Below, in pieces: positions 21,261-33,099 of a stretch of 64,000 nt of DNA. The stretch is from NCBI GenBank assembly GCA_035578175.1, contig JAQMRL010000006.1, positions 70,925,501 through 70,989,500 of the forward strand, read 5' to 3'. Made by a program: the position numbers and the translations under genes. The first letter of the stretch is position 1. Each line of letters opens with the position of its first letter. The DNA comes from Catonia carolina. Taxonomy: Eukaryota; Arthropoda; Insecta; Hemiptera; Achilidae. The notes below the pieces were generated by a model. The model made no database searches. It worked only from the letters and a program-made list of their open reading frames with translations, and had not been told where the DNA came from.

Positions 21261-22191
21261 ACGGGTGATTCAAAAAGACCAACGGTTTTTAAACGGCTGG
21301 TAAATTTTTGTTTATCGGTTGGCAACACTGTTAGACCTCATTTCTATTTCGGAGAACATTCCGATTGACGATTCAGTTGTAGTTTCTCTTGTTCGCAGTG
21401 TAGTACTCTCGCAGTCTGTCTAACCATGGAGAAGTTTACTATTGCACAACGAGTGTTAATCGTCAAAACATTTTACCAGAGTGGAGAGAGTTATGCGGCT
21501 ACTGTCAGGCGACTTCGCGGTACTCTAGGACGTAATGAAGCACCGAATGAATCAACAGTTCGCAGGCTCATGAAAAAGTTTTTTGAGACGGGTTCAACAG
21601 TCGACCTTAAAAGTTTTGGACGTCGTCGTTCTGGCCGAACTGAGCAGAACGTTGCGTTGGTTCGTGACAGTGTGGCTGTTAGCCCAGCAAAATCAATACG
21701 TCGCCGTTCTCAACAATTGGGTTTACGATGTTCTTCTGTACGGAGAATTCTTCGGTACGATCTCCAATATCACCCGTATAAAATTCAGTTGACGCAAGTG
21801 GCAGACCACCAGAAGAGACGACAGTTTGTTGACTGGGTATTGAGAAAACGGCAGGATGATGACACCTTCGCAAACAAAATCATTTTCAGTGATGAGGCGC
21901 ACTTCCACTTAAACGGTTTTGTTAATAAACAGAACTGCCGTATGTGGGGTTTAATTCGAAGGGTTATCGGGCAAATGGAAGTCGAAACTTGTCGTGCAGT
22001 GATATCCAATTTCATGAACAGAGTTGATACGTGCCAGCGCAGTAGAGGAGGACACATGCATGACATCATTTTTCATACATGAAATCGGAAGGTAAGATGA
22101 ACTTGTTCATGTATATTTATTTTCAGTTTTTCAATAAAATAAATCTCTTAATTTGATATATCAAAACCGGCGCTCTTTTTGAATCACCCTA
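21261..22191 (+). mobile_element. Mariner-like element M1, copy 2 (internally deleted)
   Basis: Starts ACGGGTGATTCAAAAAG and ends CTTTTTGAATCACCCTA; TA at 21259-21260 and 22192-22193. Same family as 12982-13936, with the same unequal outer two bases (AC at the 5' end, TA at the 3' end). Confidence 0.88.
21426..22082 (+). pseudogene. M1 transposase, in-frame internal deletion (218 codons)
   Basis: ATG at 21426 gives MEKFTIAQRVLIVKTFYQSG, two HTH regions separated by a GRRRSGR hinge, then residues through FSDEAHFHLNGFVNKQNCRM with the first catalytic Asp. At MWGL the sequence joins IRRVIGQMEVETCRAVISNF, the C-terminal tail, so the second and third Asp motifs are lost while the frame stays open. 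The product could bind TIR-like DNA through its HTH domains but cannot cut. Whether it is expressed is unknown. Confidence 0.85.
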
Positions 22192-22193
22192 TA

Positions 22194-22520
22194 CAAGTTG
22201 TATCTTTTTATCACTACTACAACCATTACAAATATACTTGACGGACGATCGTCGTCCTCAACCTGCGTTCAAACCGAAAGAAGAAACGACGTGAGGTGAA
22301 TGCCACCTGCGATCGGTTCATTGAACCTTCTCTTCTCTTGCCAATTGCCGCGGAGTCCAACAATCAATCCGTATTATTATTAAATTCCATATCGCAGTTG
22401 GAAAGGAATGTTCGCCGACTGAAGTTCTTTACCATTAATTGCATTGTTATTGTTATTTACAAAGCATCTTTCGCCATTACTTACCCCCCTCACCGTATTT
22501 AAATGAATCTCTCCTTTTTT
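22194..22520. other. Unassigned stretch
   Basis: A 68-codon frame at 22296-22502 has no recognised motif. No repeat family identified. Confidence 0.4.
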
Positions 22521-22906
22521 TTTTTTTTTTTTAGGCCCTTATTGGAGCAAAATTAATCGATTTATAGAAGATCCCTAGTTATTCCTCTTATTTGCCCAGT
22601 AGTTCTTCATCCTCTGCGACACTCTCGCCCTATCCTCCACAGTCCAATGTCTGTTTGTCTGCCTTTTAGGTACTTCTGGAAATTTCGTGTTTGGATTTTT
22701 GATCTTATATCCTTCTTCTCTGTTCAAAATCTGTGTCTCTGAGATATCCAGGTCCTGCAGATCCTGTTGAACTTCCTCAAACCAGGCGTACTTGACTTTG
22801 GTTTTCAAAAAGAAATCCAGTACCTGTCTGGTAAATCTGGATTCTGGCAGTCTCCTAAGATGTCCAAAGAACCCAACTCTTCTCTTCCCAAGAAGACCTT
22901 CCATAT
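22512..22906 (-). pseudogene. Non-LTR retrotransposon 3' end
   Basis: Minus frame (22904-22575) reads RRVGFFGHLRRLPESRFTRQ, WFEEVQQDLQDLDISETQIL, WTVEDRARVSQRMKNYWANK, the same domain order as the LINE pieces at 7600 and 17900. The ~22-T run at 22516-22533 marks its poly-A tail. Confidence 0.65.
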
Positions 22907-23075
22907 TCCGACTGTCTGGTTGTCAACCATGTGAAATGCAAAGCATTTCGAGTTACATTTAGCATTTTTAGCATTTTTATATTTTATATTTTTAGCATTT
23001 TGAGTTTAGAGGTTGTGTTATGTTTCATGTTTGTGTTGTTCTCTTGAATTTCTCCTTTAAAATATCCTAACAACT

Positions 23076-23405
23076 TTTTTTTTTGTAATCCCTAATGTGT
23101 GTACGTTGCAATCTGTTCAATTCAGAACAATAAGCAACCCCATGACCCAATGAGATGAGGATGATGTGTATGAAGTGTAAATGAGGTGTAGTCTTGTACA
23201 CACTCAGGTCGACCACTCCTGAGTAAGTATGGTTAATTGAACCCCAACCATCAAAGTACACCAGCAACCACTGTCTAGTATTCAAATCCGTATAAAAGTA
23301 ACTACCTTTATTAGGATTTGAACCAGGAACCTTCGTCTCCGAAAATCAGCTGTTAGGCAGCTGATTTTGGCGACGACTTTACCTCTAGACCAACCCGGTG
23401 GGTAA
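23076..23405 (-). mobile_element. S2 SINE with 12-bp duplication
   Basis: Complete S2, poly-A end at the left, head GGGTTGGTCTAGAGG at the right. ATCCTAACAACT at 23064-23075 and 23406-23417. Confidence 0.92.
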
Positions 23406-23546
23406 ATCCTAACAACTGATCAAAAAATTACAGAAATGTATTTTTTTCTGAAGACTGGAGGAGAGTTTCCCCTCTAACTGTTACCTAAATAGTTGGAACA
23501 GCGTCGGTGATGATTTAACACCTGAATCACTTGGGGGAATAGTATC

Positions 23547-23709
23547 TTTTTTTTGTTGTTTAACGTTCGACTCTTCTGCAATTACTACTAATGCAGACGG
23601 TGAAGTATGAAATGATTTTTTGTAACGTACGAAAATATGTCATGCCTGAATGGGATTCGAACCCAAGACCGCATGATGAGAGGCGAGCACGTTACCAACT
23701 ACGACAATG
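23547..23709 (-). mobile_element. S1 SINE with 14-bp duplication
   Basis: Complete S1; GGGGGAATAGTATC at 23533-23546 and 23710-23723. Confidence 0.92.
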
Positions 23710-23819
23710 GGGGGAATAGTATCGATGGACAGGAGTGGGAGAGGTGAAAACAGTACGTGTAGAACAAGCCACGTCTTCCAAGATTTTTAAAATTGTTTTT
23801 TTTTTCTTTAACAACGAAC

Positions 23820-24036
23820 ATCAAACCAGCCCCACGTCACTTGAAGTAACAAAACGGGAAATATGGAAAAGTTGATAGCTTCAAGAACCTCGAGGAGATA
23901 ATACAACAGAAGACCAGAGAAAATGAAGCGAATTTTAGAAGACGAAAGATGGCCGGTGCACTTTGAGGAACTTACCACTTGTATAAGAAGAAAACAGTCT
24001 CAACAAAAGCCAAGATTAGGCATTACAATACTGTAA
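23820..24036 (+). pseudogene. LINE 3'-domain fragment
   Basis: Encodes SFKNLEEIIQQKTRENEANF then a CATTTG.. region matching the GALGENYHLYKKKALVRQAM segment of the 27.1-kb LINE, with frameshifts. Confidence 0.55.
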
Positions 24037-24109
24037 ACTGCCCATAACAGGTAGGTGGAGTGTTTAAATTATTTGCACTCGATCTGTTCATTGCAGAGCT
24101 ACAAAATAT

Positions 24110-25086
24110 AAAAATCTGGTGTGAAACACTCACACAACTTTCTCTTGCCAATGCAAATAATTAACAATAAACCTAACATTAGTATTAAAACATTAGAAAT
24201 AAACACACAAACTAACCTCAATAAACATAACCTTATTTTAATCATGAGTGAATGACGCAAAATGACAATCGAACTCAGTTTGGCTTAAAAATACGGAAAA
24301 TCACGCTTTCACGCTAAACTAGGCTCTATAGAGAAAAATGCTCTAAACAAAAGTTGTAGATCTTTTAATTTTCTATAAATTTAATTATATACACTTTTGT
24401 CGTAAAATGCATACTAAGACCGAAATGTTAAAAAAATCGATTTTTCTCACGTTTTCGTGAGAAAAAAAAACAGAAAATCGCAAATTACCGCTAAACTAAG
24501 CGTTATACAAAAAATTGTTTGAAATAAAAGTTGTAGAATTTTCAATTCTCTACAACTTTTATTATATAAAGTTTTGCGCTAAAATGCATATTAAAGCTGT
24601 AATCTTAAAAAAACAACGTTTTTACGTGAAAACAGCCTCACCCAGAATTTCAGCAAACATGACGCCTACCCTATCTTGTAGAGAATAAAAAATTGAGTAA
24701 ACCAGGCGATTTTAAAAAAAATCGTAGGACCAGTTTTTGAGAAAATCGCAAAAAAGTGAAAAATTACACGAATAAACTACCACTTCCGGTTGACCGATTT
24801 TGATGAAAATGTTCGTGTCGAGTTCGGTAGTGGTACGTAACTTAAGTTTCAAGTTTCAAGTTCGTACGATGTTCCGTTCTTGAGATATTCTGTTCACACA
24901 CACACACGCACATGCACGCGCACGCGCGCGCGCACACACACACACGCACACAGACCAATCGCTAAAAACATGTTTTTTGGGTTCAGGGGGTCTGAAAACG
25001 TATAGATCCGGTGAAAACTCGATTTCGAAAAATCGACATGAAAACAATACTTTCCTTCCTATATATTCATATAGGCAAGAGAAAGT
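24110..25086 (-). mobile_element. Family A full-length copy
   Basis: Minus orientation: AAAAATCTGGTGTGAAACAC at the left, AGGCAAGAGAAAGT at the right; (CA)n/(CGCG) tract ~24896-24953. Inserted in S3. Confidence 0.8.
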
Positions 25087-25227
25087 AAAAAATAATGGTC
25101 AACCAATTACATGACTGAACCATTTAATAACAGAACAGGTACAGGTGTAAAAGACACTAGTCACAGTTATCTCTTCTGAGAGTAATCAATTTCATCACTA
25201 TGTAGTGAATGCAGTGAAATTGTCATT

Positions 25228-25647
25228 GTTGTTGTTGTTGTTGTTGTTGTTTTAGTTAAGGTCATCTCCCTGTAGGCTGGTTCGAACCTCTAGAGGTTTT
25301 ACTAAGTAAAAACGAGGAGTGCGGTGGTTTACAATTGCCTTCCTCACTGAATGGAAAAGTACGCTTATCAGCATGCCGGGCCCTCTGAAAAGCACGTATT
25401 TTCCACTCTGCAAATGACACTTTCACTTCATTCACCACAGGGTCTGGCTGCATAATGAAATTCGTTACTTTCAGAGGAGATAACTCTGATTAGTGTCTTT
25501 TACACCTCTACCTCTTCTGTTCTTAAATGATCCAGCCATTTAATTGGCTGACCATATGATAAGAAACAGAACTATTTATTTTAGTCCTGCAACTAACCGA
25601 TTGAGTGTAAATAATTTGACACTCCACCTGTCTGTTATGGGCACAAG
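25228..25647 (-). mobile_element. S3 retroposon nested in S3
   Basis: Its tail is (GTT)8 on the plus strand, i.e. (AAC)n; ends at TGCCCATAACAGACAGG. TTGTCATT at 25220-25227 and 25648-25655 is the duplication. Confidence 0.88.
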
Positions 25648-25829
25648 TTGTCATTATCAAATGGAAAGTAGATGCTTTTCAGAGGGCTTGGCACGCTGAT
25701 CAGCATACTTTTTCATTCAGCGAGTGTTGGCAATGGTAAACCACCTGACTCCTCTTTCTACTTAGTAAAGCTTCTAAAGGTTCAAACCAGCCTACAGGCT
25801 GATCACCTAAACAACAGTAACAATACTGT

Positions 25830-26790
25830 AAAAATCTGGTGTGAAACACTCACACAACTTTCTCTTGCCAATGCAAATGATTAATAATTAACCTAACATT
25901 ATTAATAAAATATTAGAAATAAACAAAAACTAACCTCAAAAACATAACCTTATTTTAATCACGAGTGAATGACGCAAAATGACAATCGAACTCAGTTTGG
26001 CTCAAAAATACGGAAAATCACGCTTTCACGCTAAACTAGGCTCTGTAGAGAAAAATGCTCTCAATAAAATGCTCTCTTAATAAGTTGTAGATCTTTTAAT
26101 TTTCTATAACTTTTATTATATACACTTTTGTCGTAAAATTCATACTAAGACCGAAATGTTAAGAAAATCGATTTTTCTCACGTTTTCGTGAGAAAAAAAA
26201 ACAGAAAATCGCAAATTACCGCTAAACTAAGCGTTATACAAAAAATTGTTTGAAACAGAAGTTGTAGGTTTTTAAATTCTCTACAACTTTTATTATATAA
26301 GTTTTTGCGCTAAAATTTATATTAAAGCCGTAATCTTAAAAAAACAACGTTTTTACGTGAAAACAGCCTTACGGAGAATTTCAGCAAACATGGCGCCTAC
26401 CCTATCTTGTAGAGATTAAAAAATTGAGTAAAATAGGCGATTTTAAAAAAAACGTAGGACCAGTTTTTGAGAAAATCGCAAAAAACTGAAAAATTATACG
26501 AATAAACTACTACTTCCGGTTGACCGATTTTGATGAAAATGTTCGTGTCGCGTCCGGTAGTGGTATGTAACTTAAGTTTCAAGTTTCAAGTTCGTACAAT
26601 GTTCCGTTCTTGAGATATTCTGTTCACACACAGACACACACACACACACACACACAGACCAATCGCTAAAAACATGTTTTTTGGGTTCAGGGGGTCTGAA
26701 AACGTATAGATCCGGTGAAAACTCGATTTCGAAAAATCGACATGAAAACAATACTTTCCTTCCTATATATTCATATAGGCAAGAGAAAGT
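25830..26790 (-). mobile_element. Family A full-length copy
   Basis: AAAATCTGGTGTGAAACACT to GGCAAGAGAAAGT; (CA)n tract ~26625-26656. Starts a few bases after the end of the S3 host. Confidence 0.8.
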
Positions 26791-26799
26791 AAAAATACT

Positions 26800-28264
26800 C
26801 AGAGTGTGTCCGCAAGTGAGAACCTTAGAATGACCGGGAAGGCTGGAGGAGAAACAGAGAAATTTTACAGCAAGATCTTCGCCAATAAAATGGGTCCAAA
26901 GATAGTAGTAGGAAAATATAGGTTACGAATTCGAAAACAACTGTAACAAGGAAAACGAATGTTTGGTGGAAACTATTAGAAATACTACTATTTTACGGAG
27001 ATGTAAAATTTCAGACTAGTTGGAAAAACAAATTTTTAAGAGCCTGAACAATAGTCTTAAGGTATCAGATAAATGGTTTGAAGAAGTCACAACGAACATC
27101 AAAACTGCCCCCCGGGTCACTTGAAGACACAATGTTGAAAATTTGGAAAAGCTGACAGGTTCAAGTACCTCGGGGAGATAATACAACTGAAAACCAGCGA
27201 AAAGGAAGAGAACAAAAACATACAAGGATGGACCGGTGCACTTGGAGAAAATTACCACTTGTATAAGAAGAAAGCACTCGTAAGACAAGCCATGATTAGA
27301 GATTATAATACTGTGATAAATCCTGTGTGTGTACCCAAGTGAGTAACTTAGAATAACAGAGAAGCCTGGCCTAAGAGAAGCAGAGAAATTTAAATTTGAT
27401 AGCAATATCTTCGGCAAAGTAATGGGTCCGAAGATAGTAGTCGGACAATAAAGGTTACGACGTCGAAAATAACTGTACAAGGAAAATGAACTATCAATGG
27501 AAACAATTAGAAAAATGCTAAAATTTTACGGACTTGTATAAAATGGAAGACAACCGGTTGAAAACAAAAATTTTTAAAACTCCAAACAATAGACCTAAGG
27601 TGTCGGATACATAGGCTATAATTTAAAGAAGTCAGAAGGGATATTAAGAAAACCGGAATAAACCGACAAAAATTAATGAACCGAACCAAATTCAGACAAC
27701 TAATAATTACGGACTTTAAGGGCTTCCATGAAGAGAAAAAACGGAACATCGGATGGACATAAGAAAGGAGAAAAACGTACAGTGAGCGAATGCTGAGCCG
27801 GTGCACTTGGAGAAAATTACCACTTGTATAAGAAGAAAGGACTTTCAAGACGAGCCATGGTTAGAGATTATAATATTGTAACAAAACTTGTGTGTCTTTA
27901 CGCCAGTGAGTGTTTTACAATGACCAGAAAGGGTGGTCATTAAATTGAAATAGAGAAATTTGGTAGAAGGATCTTCCGCAAGATAATGGCTCAGGAGATG
28001 TGTTACGAGGTCAAGAAGAACTGTACAAGGAAAATGAACGAATAATTGAAACGATTAGAAAAAGCAGACCAAAATTTTACGGACATGTATAAAATGGAAG
28101 ACAACCGGTTGAAAAAGTAAATTTTTAAAACACTAAACAATAGACAGAAAGTGTCAGATAATTGGTTTAAAGAAGTCAGAAGGGATGTTAAGAAAACCGG
28201 AATAGACCGACAGAAATTAATGAACCGAACCAAATTCAGACAAATAATAATTACGGACTTTTAA
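26800..28264 (+). repeat. Tandem LINE-derived segments (about three units)
   Basis: Plus-strand units repeat the same LINE C-terminal coding region as the minus-strand array at 16.4-18.2 kb: FKYLGEIIQLKTSEKEENKN, KKALVRQAMIRDYNTVINPV, EKFGRRIFRKIMA, DMYKMEDNRLK, RNKFRQLIITDFKGF and KKRNIGWT, all broken by stops. Each unit's 3' part (AGCGAATGCTGAGC) is joined to an upstream coding part (CGGTGCACTTGG), a join that also occurs on the minus strand near 17860, so the tandem form predates dispersal. Confidence 0.65.
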
Positions 28265-29531
28265 CAGTTTGACTCCCACGAGACACTTATACGTCTCTCA
28301 CCAGATTTGTAAAAATTACTCTTGAGAGACTGATGTGTCTCTCATGTAATAGTGTTTTTAATAGAATCGTGAGACGGGTTGGATACTCGTTGGCATTGAA
28401 TCATAAAATAAGTTGTAAATGAGTTCAAAAAACAATTTTCCCAGGCATGGTTCGTGATTTACTTGATCCGATCAAGTGAAAAATGAGTCGGAGAAACTTG
28501 ACAGCTAATTATTACTATTACAGAATACTGACTATTATTATAGTTCATTTTTGCATTATTAATCATATTTTAATAATATTATATAATGAAAAATATTTTT
28601 ATCTTAAGTTTTAATGGTTTTCGTATTACAATATTTTTTGAATTGTAAAAGTTGACTGTGGTCGGTGCCTCCATGAGACAACTGGTACTCAAGTTTACCA
28701 CTCACCAAACAACTGCTTGGTAGAGAGACGCATCATCGATATTTATGTACTTTTAATGAAATTTTTTTTTTAACAGTATAGTATTTCTTTTGCAATCAGT
28801 TAATAAGTACAATAACTTTAAGCAAATATGAGAAAATCTGAGTAATGTCCTTAGAATTAAAACACAAACGACACTCAGTAGTGTGTTTTAAAAAGACTAA
28901 ACTGTGAAGAAACAAAAAATATATCTATACAAAATCAAACTTGATGAACCGTGAATCAACATCCCGAAACACAAAGTGTTGAAGTTGGAGATGACAATGA
29001 CGATGGTAGAGACGAAAACGACGCCAATTAAGAGATGCCGATGATTAGGAGTTGAAGTAGAAAAGATAAAAAAATTCAAATGACTAACAAAATCGTAGAG
29101 GTAAGTCCAATGGTTTAAAGCGTTTCAGTCTGTGAGTATCTTCGCTGTTGTCAAGGAGGCTAATCGCTAATGGATTCTGATGGTCTTCTAGTTTTTGTAA
29201 ACGTTTTTCGCTATGTTGTTTAATTTTTTGTTTTATGAAGGGCAGGTTCAGGTCATTGTGTAGTATTTCATTTGTTACGTTAATGAAAAATAACCCAAAG
29301 TAAATTATTTATAAAATACATATAATAGTTTATAGAAATACAAGTAAAATTTCAGTGAGAGAAATTTGATATTTTTACTCTTGAGCACCTGACCAGTCTC
29401 TCACCTAAAAAACAGCGCCAAAAAATGTAAGGCTTACAATACTCTATACTTGAAAGAAAATTAATAAAAAAAGCAAAAAAACATGAAACAGAAATGTATT
29501 TTTAAGCAAAATTGCCTTGGGAGTCAACCTG
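28265..29531. mobile_element. piggyBac-like element, non-autonomous
   Basis: TTAA at 28261-28264 and 29532-29535. Ends CAGTTTGACTCCCACGAG and, complemented, CAGGTTGACTCCCAAGG; subterminal GTCTCTCACC repeats at both ends. It splits the LINE unit that reads ..GGACTTTAAGGGCTTCC. No transposase core seen. Confidence 0.82.
29080..29290 (-). pseudogene. Jockey-like LINE C-terminal fragment
   Basis: Complement encodes LHNDLNLPFIKQKIKQHSEK, LQKLEDHQNPLAISLL and HRLKRFKPLDLPL then a stop, the characteristic C-terminal tail of jockey-clade reverse transcriptases (HPNPLA..., RRLKR..P.DL). It lies within the piggyBac-like element, so it was captured or inserted there. Confidence 0.6.
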
Positions 29532-29570
29532 TTAAGGGCTTCCATGAAGAGCACAAACAGAACACCGGAT

Positions 29571-29872
29571 TTTTTTTTATTCCTAATTTGTGTACGTTTC
29601 AATCTATTCAATTTAGAACAATAAGCAACCTCATGACCCAATGAGATGAGGATGATGTGTATGACGTGTAGTCTTGTACAGACCCAGACCGACCACTCCT
29701 TGAGAGAGTATGGTTAATTAAACCCCAACCATCAAAGTACACCGGTAACCACACTGTCTAGTATTCAAATCCGTATAAAAGTAACTACCTTTACTAGGAT
29801 TTGAACCAGTAACCTTCGTCTCCGAAAAAATTTAGCTGTTAAACAGCTGATTTTGGCGACGAATTTACCTCT
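29571..29872 (-). mobile_element. S2 SINE with 12-bp duplication, in the LINE
   Basis: Poly-A end at 29571, head truncated near CCTCTAG. AGAACACCGGAT at 29559-29570 and 29873-29884 lies in LINE coding sequence. Confidence 0.9.
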
Positions 29873-29884
29873 AGAACACCGGAT

Positions 29885-30003
29885 GGACAGAACAAATGAG
29901 AAAAGCCTACAGTGAACAAGTGCTGAGAATATGTGCTACAACAAAAGCTACTAGAAACATCGTCAGTCACCAACGTGGTCTACAACTGGCCGTATACGAG
30001 ACA
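29885..30003 (+). pseudogene. Continuation of LINE 3' segment
   Basis: GGACAGAACAAATGAGAAAAG to CAGTGAACAAGTGCTGAG continues the LINE after the S2, then ~70 bp of unknown sequence. Confidence 0.5.
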
Positions 30004-30820
30004 AAAAATCTGGTGTGAAACACTCACACAACTTTCTTTTGCCAATGCAAATAATTTACAATATAATTTAACATTAGTAATAAAATATTAGAAATAAACA
30101 AAAAACTAACCTCAATAAACATAACCTTATTTTAATCATGAGTGAAACACTCAAAATGAAAATCAACCTCAGTCTGGCTTAAAAATACGGAAAATCACTA
30201 TTTCACGCTAAACTAGGCTCTGTAGAGAAAAATACGTTAAATATAAGTTGTAGATCTTTAAATTTCCTATAAATTTGGTTATATACACTTTTGTCGTAAA
30301 ATGCATACTAAGGCCAAAATCTTTAAAAAATCGATTTTTCACACGTTTTCGTGAGAAAAAAATCAGAAAATCGCTAATTACTGCTAAACTAAGCGTCATA
30401 CAAAAAAATCTTTGAAACAGAAGTTGTAGGTTTTTAAATTCTCTACAACTTTTATTATATAAGTTTTTGCGCTAAAATTTATATTAAAGCCGTAATCTTA
30501 AAAAAACAACGTTTTTACGTGAAAACAGCCTCACCGAGAATTTCAGCAAACATGGCGCCTACCCTATCTTGTAGAGAATAAAAAATTGAGTAAAATAGGC
30601 GATTTTAAAAAAAATCGTAGGACCAGTTTTTGAGAAAATCGCAAAAAACTGAAAAATTATACGAATCTACTACTTCCGATTGATACCACGATCGATACTA
30701 CGAGCTACTACTTCCGGTTGACCGATTTTGATGAAAATGTTCATGTCGGGTCCGGTAGTGGTATGTAACTTAAGTTTCAAGTTTCAAGTTCGTACGATGT
30801 TCCTTTCTTGAGATATTCTG

Positions 30821-30857
<37 letters not shown>

Positions 30858-30988
30858 CAATCGCTAAAAACATGTTTTTTGGGTTCAGGGGGTCTGAAAA
30901 CGTATAGATCCGGTGAAAACTCGATTTCGAAAAATCGACATGAAAACAATACTTTCCTTCCTATATATTCATATAGGCAAGAGAAAGT
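30004..30988 (-). mobile_element. Family A full-length copy
   Basis: AAAAATCTGGTGTGAAACAC to GGCAAGAGAAAGT; (CA)n tract 30824-30854; a ~45-bp local duplication containing CTACTACTTCCG near 30665-30720. Confidence 0.8.
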
Positions 30989-31395
30989 AAAAACATTTAG
31001 CTACAAGAGAGTCGTGTGAATGTTTCACAGCAGTTTTTTAAAACATAACCAGCCAAACATAAATAACACTAATTACGTCACCTGAAATTCTATAAAATGA
31101 TCAAAGACTGGATGTGAAATCGCTTCCCTTGGTTTTAACATTCATTATCGATAAAACAATCCCTTCAGGCTTCAACTTTACCCCTACCAACTACCTTATT
31201 TTTATTCATTCTCCACCCTTAAATAAGAACTAACCAAGTTCTCTGACTTTTGTTTCGTATTCAATTGGAACAGTTCAAAGCTTAACAAAATAAACTGGTA
31301 TAAGAAAACTGAATAATTTACAAAAATAAATTTACTATAACGTTTCGATTTCTTAGAAAAAAATTAAAAAAGCACAGAATGCTACACAAAATATA
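30989..31395. other. Unassigned stretch
   Basis: A partial family A right-end echo (GAGTCGTGTGAATGTTTCAC) at ~31010, otherwise unrecognised. Confidence 0.4.
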
Positions 31396-31990
31396 AAAAT
31401 CTGGTGTGAAACACACCCACAACTTTCTCTTGCCAATGCAAATAATGACCAATTTAACCTAACATTAGTAATAAAACATTAGAAATAAACATAAACTAAC
31501 CTCAAAAAACATAACCTTATTTTAATCATGAGTGAATGATGCAACAAGAAAACCAACCTTATTTCGGCTTAATAATCCACCGGGTTGGTCTAGAGGTACA
31601 GTCGTCGCCAAAATCAGCTGTTTAACAGCTGAATTTTTGGAGACGATAGTTCCAGGTTCAAATCCTAATAAAAGTAGTTCACTTTTATACGGATTTGAAT
31701 ACTAGACAGTGGTTACCGGTGTACTTTGATGGTTGGGGTTCAATTAACTATACTCTCTCAGGAATGGTCGACCTGAGTCTGTACAAGACTACACCTCATT
31801 TACACGTCATACATATCATATCCTTATCTCGTTGGGTCATGGGGTTGCTTATTGTTCTGAATTGAACAGATTGCAACGAACACACATTATGGATTACAAA
31901 AAAAATTTAAAACAATCTGGAAAATCACTCTTTTACGCTAAACTAGGCTCTGCAGAGAAAAGTGCTTAAAATAAAAATTATAGATTTATT
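31396..31990 (-). mobile_element. Family A partial copy interrupted by S2
   Basis: Right-end segment 31396-31565 (AAAATCTGGTGTGAAACACA) and 31909-31990 (GGAAAATCACTC..ACTAGGCTCTGCAGAG), with an S2 between; truncated afterwards. Confidence 0.7.
31576..31908 (+). mobile_element. S2 SINE nested in family A
   Basis: CCACCGGGTTGGTCTAGAGG to CACACATTATGGATT(A)n. Confidence 0.88.
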
Positions 31991-32039
31991 TAAAGTCGCA
32001 TCGACATCTTTATTATTACAAACTACTTTGAACTAATGA

Positions 32040-32350
32040 AACGGTGGGTTTGAATTTTTTTTAATAATTTCCTCTTAAAATTGATCGTGCTACATGTTCT
32101 AAAACAAGGACTAAGTGAAAAATGCGCCAAAAAACGGGTACCTACATATTTTGTTTCCAAATCGCTAGAAAAAGCTTAATTCTCTCTCGTGTTTCGTATT
32201 TTATACGAATAAAATAACAAAAAAACAAGCTTTAAAACGACCCGTACCTGAAATGTGCATGTTTCTTACTTGGTGACATAGTGATTCTAAAAATACAGGC
32301 TTCCTTTTCGATTTTACGTACTATAGACACAGAAGTTACTGAAGAGCTCT
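32040..32350 (+). repeat. Repeat R6, copy 1
   Basis: CCTCTTAAAATTGATCGTGC..ACATGTTCT..GTTTCCAAATC..TTTTACGTACTATAGACACA; matched by 48400-48850. Function unknown. Confidence 0.65.
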
Positions 32351-32520
32351 GATACTTGGGGTTAATTTAACCATGCCTCTCCGGAATGGTCGGCCTGGGC
32401 CTGTACAAGACTACACCTCATTTACACTCATTTACATCATCCTCACCTCATTGGGTCACTGGGTTCTTTGTTGTTCTTATATTGAACAGATTGCAACTGA
32501 CACAAATTACGGATTAAACA
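32345..32520 (+). mobile_element. S2 SINE, 5'-truncated
   Basis: TTGGGGTTAATTTAACCATG through CTGTACAAGACTACACCTCA to ACAGATTGCAACTGACACAA; lacks tRNA-like head. Confidence 0.75.
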
Positions 32521-33085
32521 AAATCCTCTTTAGACATAAAAATCCAGACTGTTTCGCGTTGTCCAAATCGTACGATAAAAATAAATCCATTCTACAAAGA
32601 ACGGAGACAACCTTCATTTTTCTTTCCATTCATACTTGGAGAACTCGCACGAAATTACAATACATATAAACGATTCTGAGAATTCTTTTTAAAAGCACAC
32701 GTAACTTTTCTTACATCACAGTCACGCGAAAAATTGTATAATATAATTATCACTAGAAAAATTGCAAAACTGCAATCATAAATAAATATTTAACAAAAAT
32801 AAATTTATAACAGATATGCTAAAACTAATACACACGTACACTGTGTGCAAATAATACAAACATTATTTTTGCTATCACAAAAATAAAATTTGCATGAATG
32901 AAATTTAAACATTCACTTTATACATCACGAATTTAAAACACCAATATAACCTTATCATTAATCAATTTAAAAATAGTACACCCGGTGCAATACTTGGATC
33001 GTTTCAATGTTGTTAAACACTCACCCGACTTTCTCTTGTCAATGTAAATAATGAAAAATATAACCTAATAATTTTAATCAGGGGT
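32521..33085. other. Unassigned AT-rich stretch
   Basis: A decayed family A right-end trace (ACTTTCTCTTGTCAATGTAA) at ~33028; otherwise unrecognised. Confidence 0.4.
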
Positions 33086-33099
33086 GTGTCACCGCCACC

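Larger units (their letters stand above)
24037..25829 (+). mobile_element. S3 retroposon (host of two nested insertions)
   Basis: S3 pieces 24037-24109, 25087-25227 and 25656-25829 together make one plus-strand S3 (TGCCCATAACAGGTAGGTGG to GATCACCTAAACAACAG). Family A (24110-25086) and a minus-strand S3 (25228-25647) interrupt it. Confidence 0.8.
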
